Assembly: GCA_024734555.1 (NCBI GenBank)
Contig: JANPWX010000108.1
Location: 1,174,566 to 1,238,565, forward strand
From: Trochalopteron elliotii
Lineage: Eukaryota > Chordata > Aves > Passeriformes > Leiothrichidae
Direction: 5' to 3'
Length of the DNA: 64,000 bases
Of the stretch, positions 13,270 through 24,600 are shown in pieces. Position 1 is the first letter of the stretch, and every line of letters begins with the position of its first letter. The notes beneath the pieces are model-generated. The model was not told the origin of the DNA. It saw only the letters and a list, made by a program, of their open reading frames with translations, and did not search any database. Made by a program: the position numbers and the translations under genes.

Positions 13270-13625
13270 TTAGGACAAAGCATTTAATCAAGGTCTTCAA
13301 CTACCTAATTAGTGGTCATAGACAAATCAAGGCCAGACTCTTCTAAGTGCACACAGGAAGGAGGAAAGACACAAGACACAAGCTCCAGCAAAGGAATTTC
13401 CTTTTAGATGTGTGGAAAAAACTCCACAGTGGTTCTGGTCAAGCAATGGAATAGGTTGAATACAGCTTGATGAGAAAGGCTGTCTCTTTGAGGAAATTGA
13501 ATATTTCCCCAGACAAGACCCTGAGTAATATCATTAAAATCTAAAATATGCCCTCCTTTCAGCCAACACTACACCAGAGATGTCCAGAGGGCCCTAGCAA
13601 CCTAGATTATTCTCTAGTTCTGAAA
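13270..13625 (+). mobile_element. CR1 LINE, old and degraded (plus)
   Basis: A diverged CR1 3' portion can be followed end to end. 'AATCAAGGTCTTCAACTACC' is the usual 'ITVFKYL'-encoding region, followed by GGCCAGACTCTTCT, 'GACACAAGCTCCAGCAAAGG', TTCCTTTTAGATGT, AAGCAATGGAATAGGTTGAA and 'GATGTCCAGAGGGCCCTAGC'. It ends in a tail-like 'ATTATTCTCTAGTTCTGAA'. Several insertions and deletions interrupt the ORF2 frame, so it is clearly older than the copy at 4586-4947. Boundaries are good to about 15 bases. Confidence 0.75.
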
Positions 13626-15746
13626 CTAAAAAATTGCATCTATTAAAGAGAACTGTTGAACTTTTCAATAAGAATAACTGATACACAAACATGATCTAAT
13701 ATTCAATATTTATAAAATTGCAAAAGGAGATGGAAAGGATATACTGAAAATGAGAACATGAAAAACCTAAGGCAAGGTCTGTTATACTGGAAATAAAAAC
13801 AAGCTACACTGTTTTAAGTTTAATTTCACCATTTATTTTCTTTTTATTCTCAATCTCCTTGGATAATAGTATTCTGTAATTATCTTCACCAGTTTATGTG
13901 TCCCAGTTGTTTAGTTTGTGTTAGAATGTACTTTTAAACCTTCATAAGAAATTTGACCATAAAAAATCTTCCTTGGGAGATTGATTATTGCAGTAGGCTG
14001 TACACATAACCTGCCTGCATTATTGACTGAACTTCCCATGTTCTTATATATTTTCCAAAACCAACATTGTGTTTAAGACTTAATTTTTTTTGCCTCACTG
14101 CTCAGAAGGTTGTTGGTCTAGCAAATAGCCATTACAGTGTAGTAGTATCAGATGTTTTCTGCAGACTGCTGCCTCCATCAGACATGTGTTTTAAATAAAA
14201 GTTGCCATAGGTCTCACACCATACCTATTTTCTTTTACTTAATTCTGTTGTAATAGTTATTCTATCCAAATTTTATCTCCCAGCAATAAATGTAAAACTT
14301 AATTTAAGGTATACCAATTAGATCTGGGTTTGTGATTTTATCTCCTAGTTATACATTTAATAGTTGATTTAAGCTTCACAAATTGCTTTAGATCCAGAGA
14401 AGGAGGGGGTGTGATCCTGATAAATCATACTGAGTTTCAGATGAAGTGCAAATGTGCTTGGTTAGGAGTTGCTGTTACTCAGGTTCCCTATGGTTTTCTT
14501 TACACTAGTAATTGAGCGAATTATGGGTCCAGTCCCATAAACCCGCAGCAGATGGAACTTCTGTTTCCCATAGAAGCTCTGGTTGCCAGGGGCTTGCTCC
14601 TAATCCTGGGGCCAGCCAAAACTGAGAGGTTGGAAGAGGGGAGGAGAGGCAGCACACAGCAGTTCTGTCCCAGGAGCAGACTGAAGAGGATGACCAGTCT
14701 CTTACAGCTTTCCTTTTTTGCCCTTTTTCTCCTTGCCTTGGCAAAGCAGCAGAAGAGAGTGGATAATTTTACTTCTCCTTACTCTCCTCATTCTGCCATT
14801 TGTTTCTCTCCCCCAGCTAATATGTGAATAACCTAGACATGATCTTACCTCTGCTGGCTTCTGTGTCAGGGGATTAGTAGCATTCCCACTTCTGACTGAA
14901 ATCAAAACAGGCAAATTCCAGGGCTTTGAAGGAAAACACCACTTAACAGAACTAAGTGCCATGCTGAAACAGCTCTGAAGAAATCCGCTTTGGAAATTAA
15001 TGTCTAGCAGGCAGGACAAGCAGGATGGTACCTGAGGTTTGTCTGCATAATTTGCTCTGTTCCTGCTGTCTTTTCATCTGCTGACAAACCTAATCTTTAT
15101 ACCAAGGAATCAATTCAGCTCAAGTACATGAGATACCATTCTAGACTAGCTGAGAGCTTATCCCTTCCTTCATGTACATTTTAGTAATAGCATGTCATTC
15201 CACAAAGGAATAAACTTGAACACACATAGTACAGAAGATTCCAGCCATTCTCAGATATGCCAGTTTGGGATTGCTGTTTATACAGAGGAGTCCTAATAAT
15301 GTAATTTTAACAGGGATGCTGAAAGTGCCTGCAAAAAGGAACTTGTAACACAGCTATCGAAATGGGATTAAACAGTTTTAAGATGTTGGTCATATTACGT
15401 TGTCATCTCAGATAGTTTCATACTGCAGAGTGAGAGGAAGAGCTAGTGTTCTGAAAATGCAGCAACTCACAGGCACCAGTCATCTACAAAGAGGGCTGGT
15501 GTAGGGAAAAGAAAGACTTTTTGCAGGAATGATTCTAAAATAGAAGTCAACAAACCTCACCTCAAGGAAAACTATATTGAGAAAGCTGTCCCAGAACTGG
15601 TTCTGTAACATTTAAGGACTTCTTTAAGGAGGTGATAGGAAAAGACCCTGAGAACTAGCTGACAAACACAAGTTTCTATTTAAAAAGAAATGGTATTTGG
15701 AAAGAAAGTCATAAAAAAACAAGATATAGATACTGAGCCAATGCAG

Positions 15747-15766
15747 AAAAAAAAAAAAAAAAAAAA
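15747..15766 (+). repeat. Poly(A) run, A20
   Basis: An uninterrupted A20 with no retroelement body upstream that I can recognise. Confidence 0.9.
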
Positions 15767-15849
15767 GATTTGTAAGAGTATAAAAATTTCCAGACATTTT
15801 TTCTGCTCAGCTTTTATCTCAAACTGAAAATCAAACAACTTCATATCCA

Positions 15850-15861
15850 CCCCCCCCCCCC
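15850..15861 (+). repeat. Poly(C) run, C12
   Basis: A run of 12 C in otherwise AT-rich DNA, about 85 bases downstream of the A20 tract. Length is prone to sequencing and polymerase error. Confidence 0.85.
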
Positions 15862-16886
15862 AATAAAACTGAAAAAGAAGATTCTACAGCCAAATGCAAT
15901 CAAGAAAACTGCAAGCTGCATTCTTACTCATAAACCTTAAACTGAATGCTCATTTGTGGATACATATGGTATGTCCCTATTTTTGTATTTCTTCCTTAAA
16001 GTTACGCTAGTTAAGATGGCCTCAATTTGCATAAAGCAACTCATAGATCATAGTCCTTCTATAGCACACACTGATCTTGAAGTTTAACGATACTGTGCAA
16101 GGTAGAGATGGCCATTCTCGCATGCTGCAGATATCTACAAATGTTGGCAAACACTAATTCATAGATAACTGATAGTTAATTTCCTCCTCGTGAAACTTGC
16201 AGATGTCGATGAATTTTCTTCAGTGAAATTTGTATTTAATGGTATAGTTTCATTGAATGGCATGCCAACCAATATCTTTAAAATAATACAGGGTTTTAAC
16301 CACCTGTTAATAATATACTTCAAGAAATAGTACAGTTGGATATGAACCTCTTCAGCACATAATATCATCTGCTTTCCCCTTCTTCCTACACTAAATCCAT
16401 GATACTTAGGAGCACTGCATATATTATCAACTTTATCACCCCTTACAGAGTTACTGTTTCTCTGGACTTCTTTTTTTTTTCTCTGAGGCAGTATGACATT
16501 GCAAAAATGACCCGCTCTGCTGTTACTCAGAAATTTCTTTCAAGTTCTAGTGCCAAATATGTGAACAAAAATGACAGTGTGAGCAGAGATCTGCAGAGCA
16601 TGGTATACATTCAGATCATGAAGTTAATTATGAAACTATTTATCCTTTCTCTCTATAGTTTGCATATCACTGCAAATAAATAGAGCAGAATTTGCAAGAG
16701 TGGTTATGCTAATGTATTTATTTTGCTTTGAAAATATTTCCCCTCAACTTTTCTGGTAAAATGTAGAAGATAGTGGGAGAAGAATCAGTTTTGTCTATTT
16801 TGAGATGTGAAGTTTTGTCTCATGTCACAAATAAATGCTAAAACAGATGGCTAATTTGTCACAGGGGTGTTCATATTTTTGTATAG

Positions 16887-16900
16887 ACACACACACACAC
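16887..16900 (+). repeat. Short (AC)7 microsatellite
   Basis: Seven perfect AC units followed by CCCC. Confidence 0.85.
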
Positions 16901-19399
16901 CCCCTCAAGCACACAAGATTACTAACAAAGTATTTATAATTTTAAATATTAAACCTGTGAATTCCAAGGAAGCTTGGACTTATTGCAGTAACCAAACCCC
17001 CTCAGCTCCCTTTTATTTTGGAAAAGCATGGGATGAAAACACAGTAGAGAGATATGTTGGACAAAAATGTACTGGGGCACATCAGTAGTGACTGGTTACA
17101 TCTTACAGTTGCTTTTGTGAAGAGTGTACCAGATGTTTTTTTAAAGGAAGAATGTTTTCCTGTTTAATTTAATTATAGAAAAGGACTGCTTTTGAATCCC
17201 TGAAAACAACAGACTTTTCCGATTACTATTACCTAAATCAATATTAAGCCAAAGTGAATATTCACCTGGATATTTACTGATGTGAACCCAGTAGAAGCAT
17301 ATAATGTGCAAAATATCACATTATCCTATTTCTGGAAGTGTGATTACATACAGTAACAGCCTCCCTGAAATAGGTGCAAAGTGGGCAGAAAAAAAATTCT
17401 TCAGAAAGTTAATTTCCTATATTTTTCCTGGAATATTGAAGACTTAAGAATCCAGCACCAAGCAGATTCTTATTTTGGCTGCTGTTCTATAAATAGAAAC
17501 AGAAAATGAAAATTCAATTCACTGGTTTACTTGGGTGTTTCTTTCTGTGTGATGCTGAACACCCTGCAGAGTGGATGGGCCTTGGAGATTAGATTCATGA
17601 CCAGATCTTGCAGCAGCAGCCAAGGGAACTAGGCAGATGAGGCAGAGATGAGAAAGGCCAAGGAAGTTAAAAGATTATGTTGGGATATCAGAGTGACTTA
17701 ATGAGAGAATCCCTAATAAAAGAAAAATAACTAAAAGCTATTTTTAGAATGTTTAGAATATAGAAAATGTCCCTATTGTAGCTATTAGGTAAAAAAAAAA
17801 AAAAGAAAAAAGAAAAAAAAAAGCATGAAAATTTTGGAATGCATTTAATTATTTCACTTAAGAAACTATATAAGAAGCTCAATTATTTTGATAAATAAAA
17901 TAGCCCACAGGAGCCTAAACCAAAGCAGGAAATGCAGGGTCACTTATTTTTGTATTTGAAAATCTTACTTGTGGCACTTATGATCTACGACAACTCATAA
18001 TTTATGAGATTATTTATAAAATCCCATATTCAGTACAGGACAATACCCTTTACTAGATGATCATGAACTAAATAATGAAGTAATTTCTGTCATATTATAT
18101 TGAGCTCCCTCTCAAAACTTCTTGTAAAGATGCAAGAACTTGATGTCATAACTAAAATGTATATCCTTCCAAGGGAGTAGAGAGAAAAACAAATATCTTA
18201 GTTTGGCTCTAAGAAGAATAACAGTAATTTCAAATAAATACAGAGGCTCCTGACTTAACACTGTTTTTATCCCAAGATTTCTTTTCTTCCCATTAATTAA
18301 TTTTCATTTACGGACTCAAGGAATTTTTGGAAGTGCCTTTGTACAACAGCTTATTCCAGAAAATTAGCATGCATCAGAGCTGCCAGCAGCCATTACTTTT
18401 ATAAATATTTGCATGAACAATTAGAATAAAATTATTACTTACCAAACTCTCCATTTTATTAATCTGTCCAGCTGATAAGTCAGTTTTGGAGCCCTTACTA
18501 TTTTAAAAACATTATGAAATTCCAGAGGAAAACAAAACTAAAAGTTATTTTGATGAATTCTTGAACATAGTTTTTTGTCATTATGTTTCTTTTAAAGATA
18601 GAAAGAACATTTGTGTACCTGTATCCTGGTATGGAATACAGATTATCAAAGACCCCCACAATTATTTTTTTTTAATTTTTTTTTCACTTTGAATGCAGTA
18701 AAACAGTCTTCAACAAAGTTGAAGTTCAGACTTCATATGTTCAGACTCATCCTGCACTAACTTTATTCTTAGATTTCACCCTGCATGACTGTGAAGGGTT
18801 GAAGAGCCCAGATTCAGATGTCCAGCTTTTAGTGGAGGTGTAGTCTACTTTTCTCTCTTTTTTTTTTCCTTTTGGTCTTCTAAATGAGGACATGTGAGAG
18901 ATGTTTATCTTTTTTCTATTTATACGTTATAAGTAAGAGTTTTTACACAGTCAGTTGCAGAGCCTGGGAGATAGGCAGTGAATCTTGGAGAGTCCAGTAC
19001 TCTGGTTTGTTGTAAATTCAGGAATGTAAAAGATGGAATATATGACTAAAAATATTTTTGTATATTCAACCCTAACCCCTTAACTATTTGTGCACAATGT
19101 AAAAAATAAATGTATATAATACTCATACTGTTTTATCAAACAAACCAAATCGAGATAGATCTCTGACCACTTTTATTGACAGTGACCATTTCTGAGTATC
19201 TTCAGAACTCAGAGAAATATACATGTTTTTCAGCTGTGGGAGGCGAGTAGACAGAAAATATGAATGCATTCCAAATTCACAAATTCACAAATGTGCCAGG
19301 TTCATCTCCTCTTCCAATTTTAAAGGCCTTAGTTTGTAAAGAAAGTATCTATAGCACCCTTTAGCACCTCTCACTTGGTGATCCACAATCAAAATTAGA

Positions 19400-19765
19400 A
19401 ATAGATTAGCAAGGTACAAATAATTCCAGACAAACCTGAATACTTTGTTTTGATAAAGTGATGAAACAAGTTGATGAGGGGAATGAAGTATATGTGATAT
19501 ATCTAGCTTTTATTAAAGCATTTTATATAGTGTCAAATGAAATCCTACTCACAAAATTAATTCAAATTGGCATGGATATGAACACTGTCACACAGAATGA
19601 AAACTTGCTGAAGGACTACAAACAGTGCACTGATAAATGGCAATATATTCAGCTGAATTTACAGCATGTAAATTAAATTCAGAGATAATACTAAATTCAT
19701 TTGGGAGGTGTTATGAAAACTTCCAAGGGAAGAGATTAGTAATATGCACATAAAATATCAAAATG
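19400..19765 (+). mobile_element. Ancient CR1-like LINE, ORF2 region (plus)
   Basis: This is a strongly decayed CR1 body. Its landmarks are TAATTCCAGACAAACCTGAA, then 'TTTTGATAAAGTGATGAAAC', 'GATGAGGGGAATGAAGTA', a 'TATATCTAGCTTTTATTAAA' segment and 'CTGAAGGACTACAAACAG'. This spelling matches the old CR1 lineages I know from many amniotes better than the young avian subfamilies elsewhere in the window. The right end is uncertain: after about 19680 the similarity becomes faint. Confidence 0.65.
19455..19676 (+). pseudogene. Ancient CR1 ORF2 reverse transcriptase fragment
   Basis: The reading frame opened by ATG at 19458 translates to a piece recognisable as the N-terminal part of the CR1 reverse transcriptase domain. 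NEVYVIYLAFIKAFYIVS aligns with the family pattern in which V-Y-L-D-F-S-K-A-F-D-T-V-S surrounds the first catalytic aspartate. EILLTKLIQIGMD follows as the 'ILL.KL...G.D' segment. The catalytic aspartate position reads A in this copy (YLAF instead of YLDF), so the fragment would be dead even if expressed. It ends at a stop at 19674. I infer a very old insertion whose frame survived by chance. Confidence 0.65.
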
Positions 19766-19775
19766 TTTCACAGTT

Positions 19776-19995
19776 CCATAAATTTTAAGATCAGCAGGAA
19801 CTATAATGATCATCTAGTCTGACCTCCTGCATAACACAGACCACAGAATTTTAACAAGTGATGTCTATATAACTTCAGTATGAGTAAGGCTCTGTGTCTG
19901 AGAAATAAATCTATTCTCAATTTTAAAACTTTAGAGAATTTTAGAGAATTCATCATGACCTTAACTACATTGTTTCCATGGCTAATTATCTTTAC
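19776..19995 (-). mobile_element. Ancient CR1-like LINE 3' end (minus)
   Basis: The complement reads as the 3' end of an ancient CR1. Visible on the plus strand are AGATCAGCAGGAACTATAAT, 'GATCATCTAGTCTGACCTCC' and 'TGCATAACACAGACCACAGA', then a degraded ORF2 end to 'TTTCCATGGCTAATTATC'. The 'ATCTAGTCTGACCTCCTG' string is characteristic of old CR1 lineages shared by reptiles and birds. A 12-bp internal duplication (TTTAGAGAATTT) lies at about 19931-19950. It meets the plus-strand piece at 19400-19765 tail to tail. Confidence 0.75.
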
Positions 19996-20904
19996 CAGTA
20001 CTAAAAAAAAATGCACCTTATGAGATGTTGCAACTGGATGCAGTTAAGAATATATAGCCTACAGCGAGGATATAAAATAGAAAAAAGCCTTGCAAAACAC
20101 AGTATGAAAAAGCCTTTGGGATGCTGAATTGTAACTTTAATTGGAATATGGCCTTTCCACTGGTCACAATGCATCATGACAAGCATTTTGAGCTGCAGAG
20201 ATGAGTCATAGACCAAACATATGATCTCACTTGTGATGTATAGTTTTGTGGCAGTCACTGAATGGGGATGTATGTACTTTGGAAAAAACTGCATCTACAG
20301 CATCTAAATCTGTAGCAGTTTTAGATTACACAGGAGTGTACTTTGGAAGTAATATTTGTCTGATCCCCACTCTCTGATTTGCATAGCAGAGCAATATTAG
20401 AACACACAAGAGGGGTTACTTTTACATAACTTTGAGTGGGAAGATAGATGCTGTCTCAAGATATTTGGGTCTGCATAACCATAATTCTGGAGTTACGCTT
20501 TAGAACAAATTCAGTGTGAGTGAGCATCAGGTCCTCAACATCAATGTTTTTGCTGTATGTGTTAATGCTTCTTGCTTCACTCCACCAGCTAATGTAGACA
20601 TTCCTACAGAAATATTGACTCTGGGCCACAGTTTCAAGAAAAAGATAAGTTTAGGAATCAAGCAGTGATTCATTCCCTTGAGTATTATACACATAATTAG
20701 ATTTTCAGCTTCTAAAATAGGGGATATTGCCATGTGCAGCTACATACACCGAAAATAGAGCAAGTGTTATTTCAAATTATCAGTGATATAAGATCATAAG
20801 GATTAAAGTTAAGAACGTATGTTTTGTTTGAACGTCTGTATAAACTTTCTGGCAATGAAGAGTGATTACTTTGTCAAAATGATGGCTAAGGAAAGTGTGG
20901 CAGC
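19996..20904. other. Nongenic DNA
   Basis: No gene, RNA gene or repeat is recognised. Confidence 0.65.
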
Positions 20905-21035
20905 CAAATCATAAGAGGCACTTAAAGCTCATCTGGACAAGAGACATTGTAGGAAGTAATATTTCAATGTCACGGAAACAGAGTGAATTACTAGTTGGAA
21001 GGGTTCTTTCCCTATCTGTTATTTCCTTGAGTACA
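20905..21035 (+). mobile_element. CR1 3' end, degraded (plus)
   Basis: 'AAGAGGCACTTAAAGCTCAT' and CTGGACAAGAGACATTGTAG are followed by 'CTAGTTGGAAGGGTTCTTTC'. This matches the CR1 3' untranslated layout (GGCATTTAAAG..CTGGACA..ACTAGATGA..TTCCAACC), but it is diverged and the repeat tail is not clear. The left boundary may lie further upstream. Confidence 0.5.
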
Positions 21036-21086
21036 TATGTTCATAATTAAATATTAATCTATTTCAACAGTGGGTAATAGGAAGCT

Positions 21087-21670
21087 GTAATGCAGCAACA
21101 TAAGCCAGCAGCCAAGCATCACACAGCCACTCATCCAGTCCCCCAGCAGCAGGAGCAGGGAGAGAATTGGAAAGGTAAAAGCAAGAGAACGTGTGGGTTG
21201 AGATTAAAACAGTTTAACAGGTAAGGCAAAAGCTGCACGTGCAAGCAAAACAAAACAAGGAATTAAATCACTGCTTCCCATGGGCAGGCAGGAGTTCAGC
21301 CATCTCCAGGAGAGCAGGACCCTGCCACATGGAACAATTATTTTGGGAGACAAACACCATCACTCCAAATGCGGCCCCCTTTCTCCTTCTCTCCAGTTTA
21401 TATACTGAGTATGATGCCATATATTCTGGAAAATCCCTTTGGTCAGCTGGGGTCATCTCTCCTGTGTCTCCTCCCAACCTCCCCTGTCCCCTCAGCCTCC
21501 TTTTCAGGGTGTCAGTACAGCAAGCAGAAAAGGCCATGGCTCTGTGTAAGCCCTGCTCAGGAATAAAAAACCCTCCATATTATCAACACTTTCCAGCAAA
21601 AATCCAAAACACAGCTCTGTACTGGTGAGGTACTGGGAAGGAGACTAACTCTATCTCAGCCAAAACCAAT
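21087..21670 (-). mobile_element. Avian ERVL-type solo LTR (minus)
   Basis: This is the same LTR family as at 11394-11990, in reverse. The plus strand ends in 'CTCTATCTCAGCCAAAACCA', the complement of the LTR 5' end. The complement of 'TATCAACACT' and 'AAATCCCTTTGGTCAGCTGG' corresponds to the same internal blocks. The minus-strand TATA box TATATAAA (21397-21404) is intact, unlike in the other two copies. The 3' part (21090-21300) matches the ERVL LTR end, with 'TTGAGATTAAAACAGTTTAA'. Possible degenerate duplications flank it (GAAGC at 21082-21086, GAAGT at 21671-21675), but the 5' end would then lack the exact TG. No internal viral genes are present. Open frames here are accidental. Confidence 0.8.
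21397..21404 (-). promoter_or_regulatory. TATA box of the ERVL-type LTR
   Basis: TATATAAA on the minus strand lies inside the LTR, at the place where this family carries its promoter TATA box. Transcription, if any, would run leftward. There is no evidence in the sequence that it is used. Confidence 0.5.
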
Positions 21671-24600
21671 GAAGTGGTTCCTTTTTTTTAGACAATATGC
21701 GATAAAGTTTTTCAGTGCTTAAACTTAGGAAAAATGAAACACATATGAACTCATTTTTACTTCAGTCTTTTTCCTGCTGCTCAGCTATTTCTTAAGGTCA
21801 GTAAATACCTGGATATGTATTACACTTCATATCTACTAAAATATTTTTTGTGAGAATGAAGAGTTTTCTAGGACATGTATATAAATATATATTATAGGTT
21901 TCAATACAAGATAATAGAACATCAAATATGGCAAATAAATGCATGCATTTTGAGTCTTTGTCAGTATAAACCATTTTCTTCTTCATTTTCTTCTTCCCCC
22001 TTCTTCTCTGGGGCTGACTGGAAGTCACCTATCAAATATCGGTAAAAAGAGTAATAAAATGAAGTGAAATACTGAGGAGAGGTGGGAATAGAGTAACACA
22101 GAGTACACTAGTGAGAGTAGAAGAAAATAAGCCAGAACTGAATTGACAGGTAAAATTATACCATTCTTTCTAAAGAGTTAAAATAAAAATCTGATTTTTT
22201 CATGATCTGATAGATCAATTTCAAGCAAAAGAAATCTAGGTCAGATTCATTTTACGTCATAAATATCTGGCCAATTTAGGATTCTTTTTCAGACACCTGA
22301 AAGAAATACACATTTTCAAGGCACAGTTCACGTAATGTCGAAGCAGAAGTCCAAAATCTGAAATGAACTGCTACTTAAAAATGCTTATCTCCTTTACAGA
22401 CTGCAAAAAAAATTCAGCTTCTCTAGAAAGATTTACATTTTGCTGAATGAATTTCACTTTTACAGCAGCTAGATGAATGAAAGAAAAACAGCAAATAAGG
22501 CATTCCTCTTATTTTTGGTGATGTTTGAGAAGTAAATAACCGAAATATTACAGTTTAAAAATCCATGTTTTGCTATTGTTTCTTGGGTTCAAATTTTGCA
22601 ACAGTTGTGGGAATTCCCACAGCTTTAAGCCAAGAAATTAAGATCAAAGAATGGGAAACCTGGAAACACATTTTTTGGGTAATACTACCTCTGTTTCCAT
22701 TTGATCTAATAAATATTTTTATTCTCACTGAAGCAAGCAAGAATCTTTTAAAATGTTCATAAGGCATGTAAACAAACATGAACAATTAAGGAAAAATTAC
22801 CAAAAGTACGTAATTTTATGCTGTGACCTCCAATAGCTCTTTTCATTTTCTTTCATAATCAGAAATATTAGCATTAATGTGAAAACTTTAACTATGTCTG
22901 TATTTTATTAATATTTTAAATATTTGTTGCTAGAGTCTGTTACATGCTTGACTTGATCAAAAAGTTACTAAAGATAAATACCATCTAAGAAAATCTTTAA
23001 TTAAGGTGTTCAATGAAAATAAGTTCCTGCTTTATACTGTGGAGTTTATTTTGTGAGCAAATATTTTATTTCAATGTGCTATTTTAAAGGTGACATTTTA
23101 TACATGAGGCATCTTACAGACTTATTTCTGAAATTCACAGTTAGAAGTTTTATAAACTTCAAGGATTCATCTTAGCTGACATTAATATGAACTGCTACCA
23201 CTCTTGGTAGATCATACTGAAGGTCGTACACTGCTCTAAAAATAAAATGCAAAAGCTATGGTGCGCTATCCATTCATTTTCTTATAAGACAGTGCTGCAA
23301 TATATTTTTTTGTCACATTCTTTAAGAAAATTAAACATGCCTTGGTGATACTCTGTTAGCTTCTTCAACCTATGTCTTACATACAAAGGGCTCTCAATAA
23401 GACCTTAGCTGCAATACTGAGATATCTACAGTTTGGATTTTTTCTTGTTTTATCTAAGAGAAGACTTTTTTAGGATTTTAATCTATTTTTACCTTCATGG
23501 CTTTGAAACAATATGTTTTAGAAAGGGGAATGGTAACAGACATAATCGAAAATAATTCATTAAAATAACTCAAGATGTATACATTAATTGTGAAGTAAGC
23601 CATATATATCTTATTTGCACCATTCTAGTTTGCAGATGCCTATAAATGTACTTTTAAGAGTTTTGATGAAGCTGTAGATTTTTTTGTACTGGACATTAAA
23701 TTTGTGCCTTGCTAATAAACTATTTACTGACTTGTTCACAGTAAAGGTACTGAACCAGAAAGTTTAGGAAAAGAGTTTTGTAGTAGTGTCCTCACTTTTT
23801 TCCTCAGCTCTGTCATCTCTCATATTTGCATTTCCCCATGGTAAAGACCAACCTGCCAGGTTTCTCCCACTCGACAACCCAAATGTCCATTAAAGCATTA
23901 TTATTCCACTGACTTGTATAATGATGTCAATAATGCAATTAGAGATTACTCATTTAAAACATCAACTATTCAATGGCTTTCATATTATGAAGACAGTGAT
24001 CTTTAACAAGAAATTAAGTAGGAATTTTTGGGAGAAATGTGAGTCTAGGTTTGTTTATACATGTTTTGCTTCTCATGGAATAAATAGGTCGCTCAGGAGT
24101 AATGGGTTTTTTCCCTCTCAATTGAGTCCCAATATAAGCTAGTTTCTATTATGCCACATTTTCCTTTTCTGTGGTTCTGACTTCATATCCAGAAAACTTT
24201 GCCTCAAAGGGATGGCTGTCCTAAGGCAAAAATTCAACTTACCATTAACTGACATGTCAAAAATTAGATGAAAGTGTTTAAAAAAAATTCTGTACATTTC
24301 ACATCTATAAGACAAACCAAAGCATGTCTTGGGCATGCCCTGCTTTGTTCCCTCCCAGAATTCCTCTCTCATGTCTCTTGACAAGTCACGTTTGAGTGTG
24401 ATTCAAATTACAGTGTCTGCTTCCTTTGAAACAATCGGGGACATAAAGCAGTTCAGCGCAGTAAATAATATTATCTAAAGAGTTATAAAAGTTCACATTA
24501 TCCTACTTCTGCTGCTATGCTACATGCTTTCACATTAGCTTATTCTTCCTTTTGTGCAGCCAAATTTATTAGCACAGTAAGGTGAGGTGGAAAGAGTCAC

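Larger units (their letters stand above)
13626..19399. other. AT-rich nongenic DNA, 5.8 kb
   Basis: No gene or recognised transposon is visible. Simple tracts listed separately are A20 at 15747, C12 at 15850 and (AC)7 at 16887. An A-rich patch lies at about 17791-17823. A moderately GC-rich 350-base stretch at 14480-14830 has open frames on both strands but no recognisable motif. Confidence 0.65.

Noticed and set aside
14480..14830. GC-richer patch with open frames on both strands
   Set aside because: No motif, repeat family or splice structure recognised. Not enough to call a feature.
19041..19090. Interstitial telomere-like CCCTAA words
   Set aside because: Only two imperfect units (ACCCTAACCCC). 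No array.
21239..21628. Open frame of 129 codons, with others overlapping it on both strands
   Set aside because: Entirely inside the minus-strand ERVL-type LTR.
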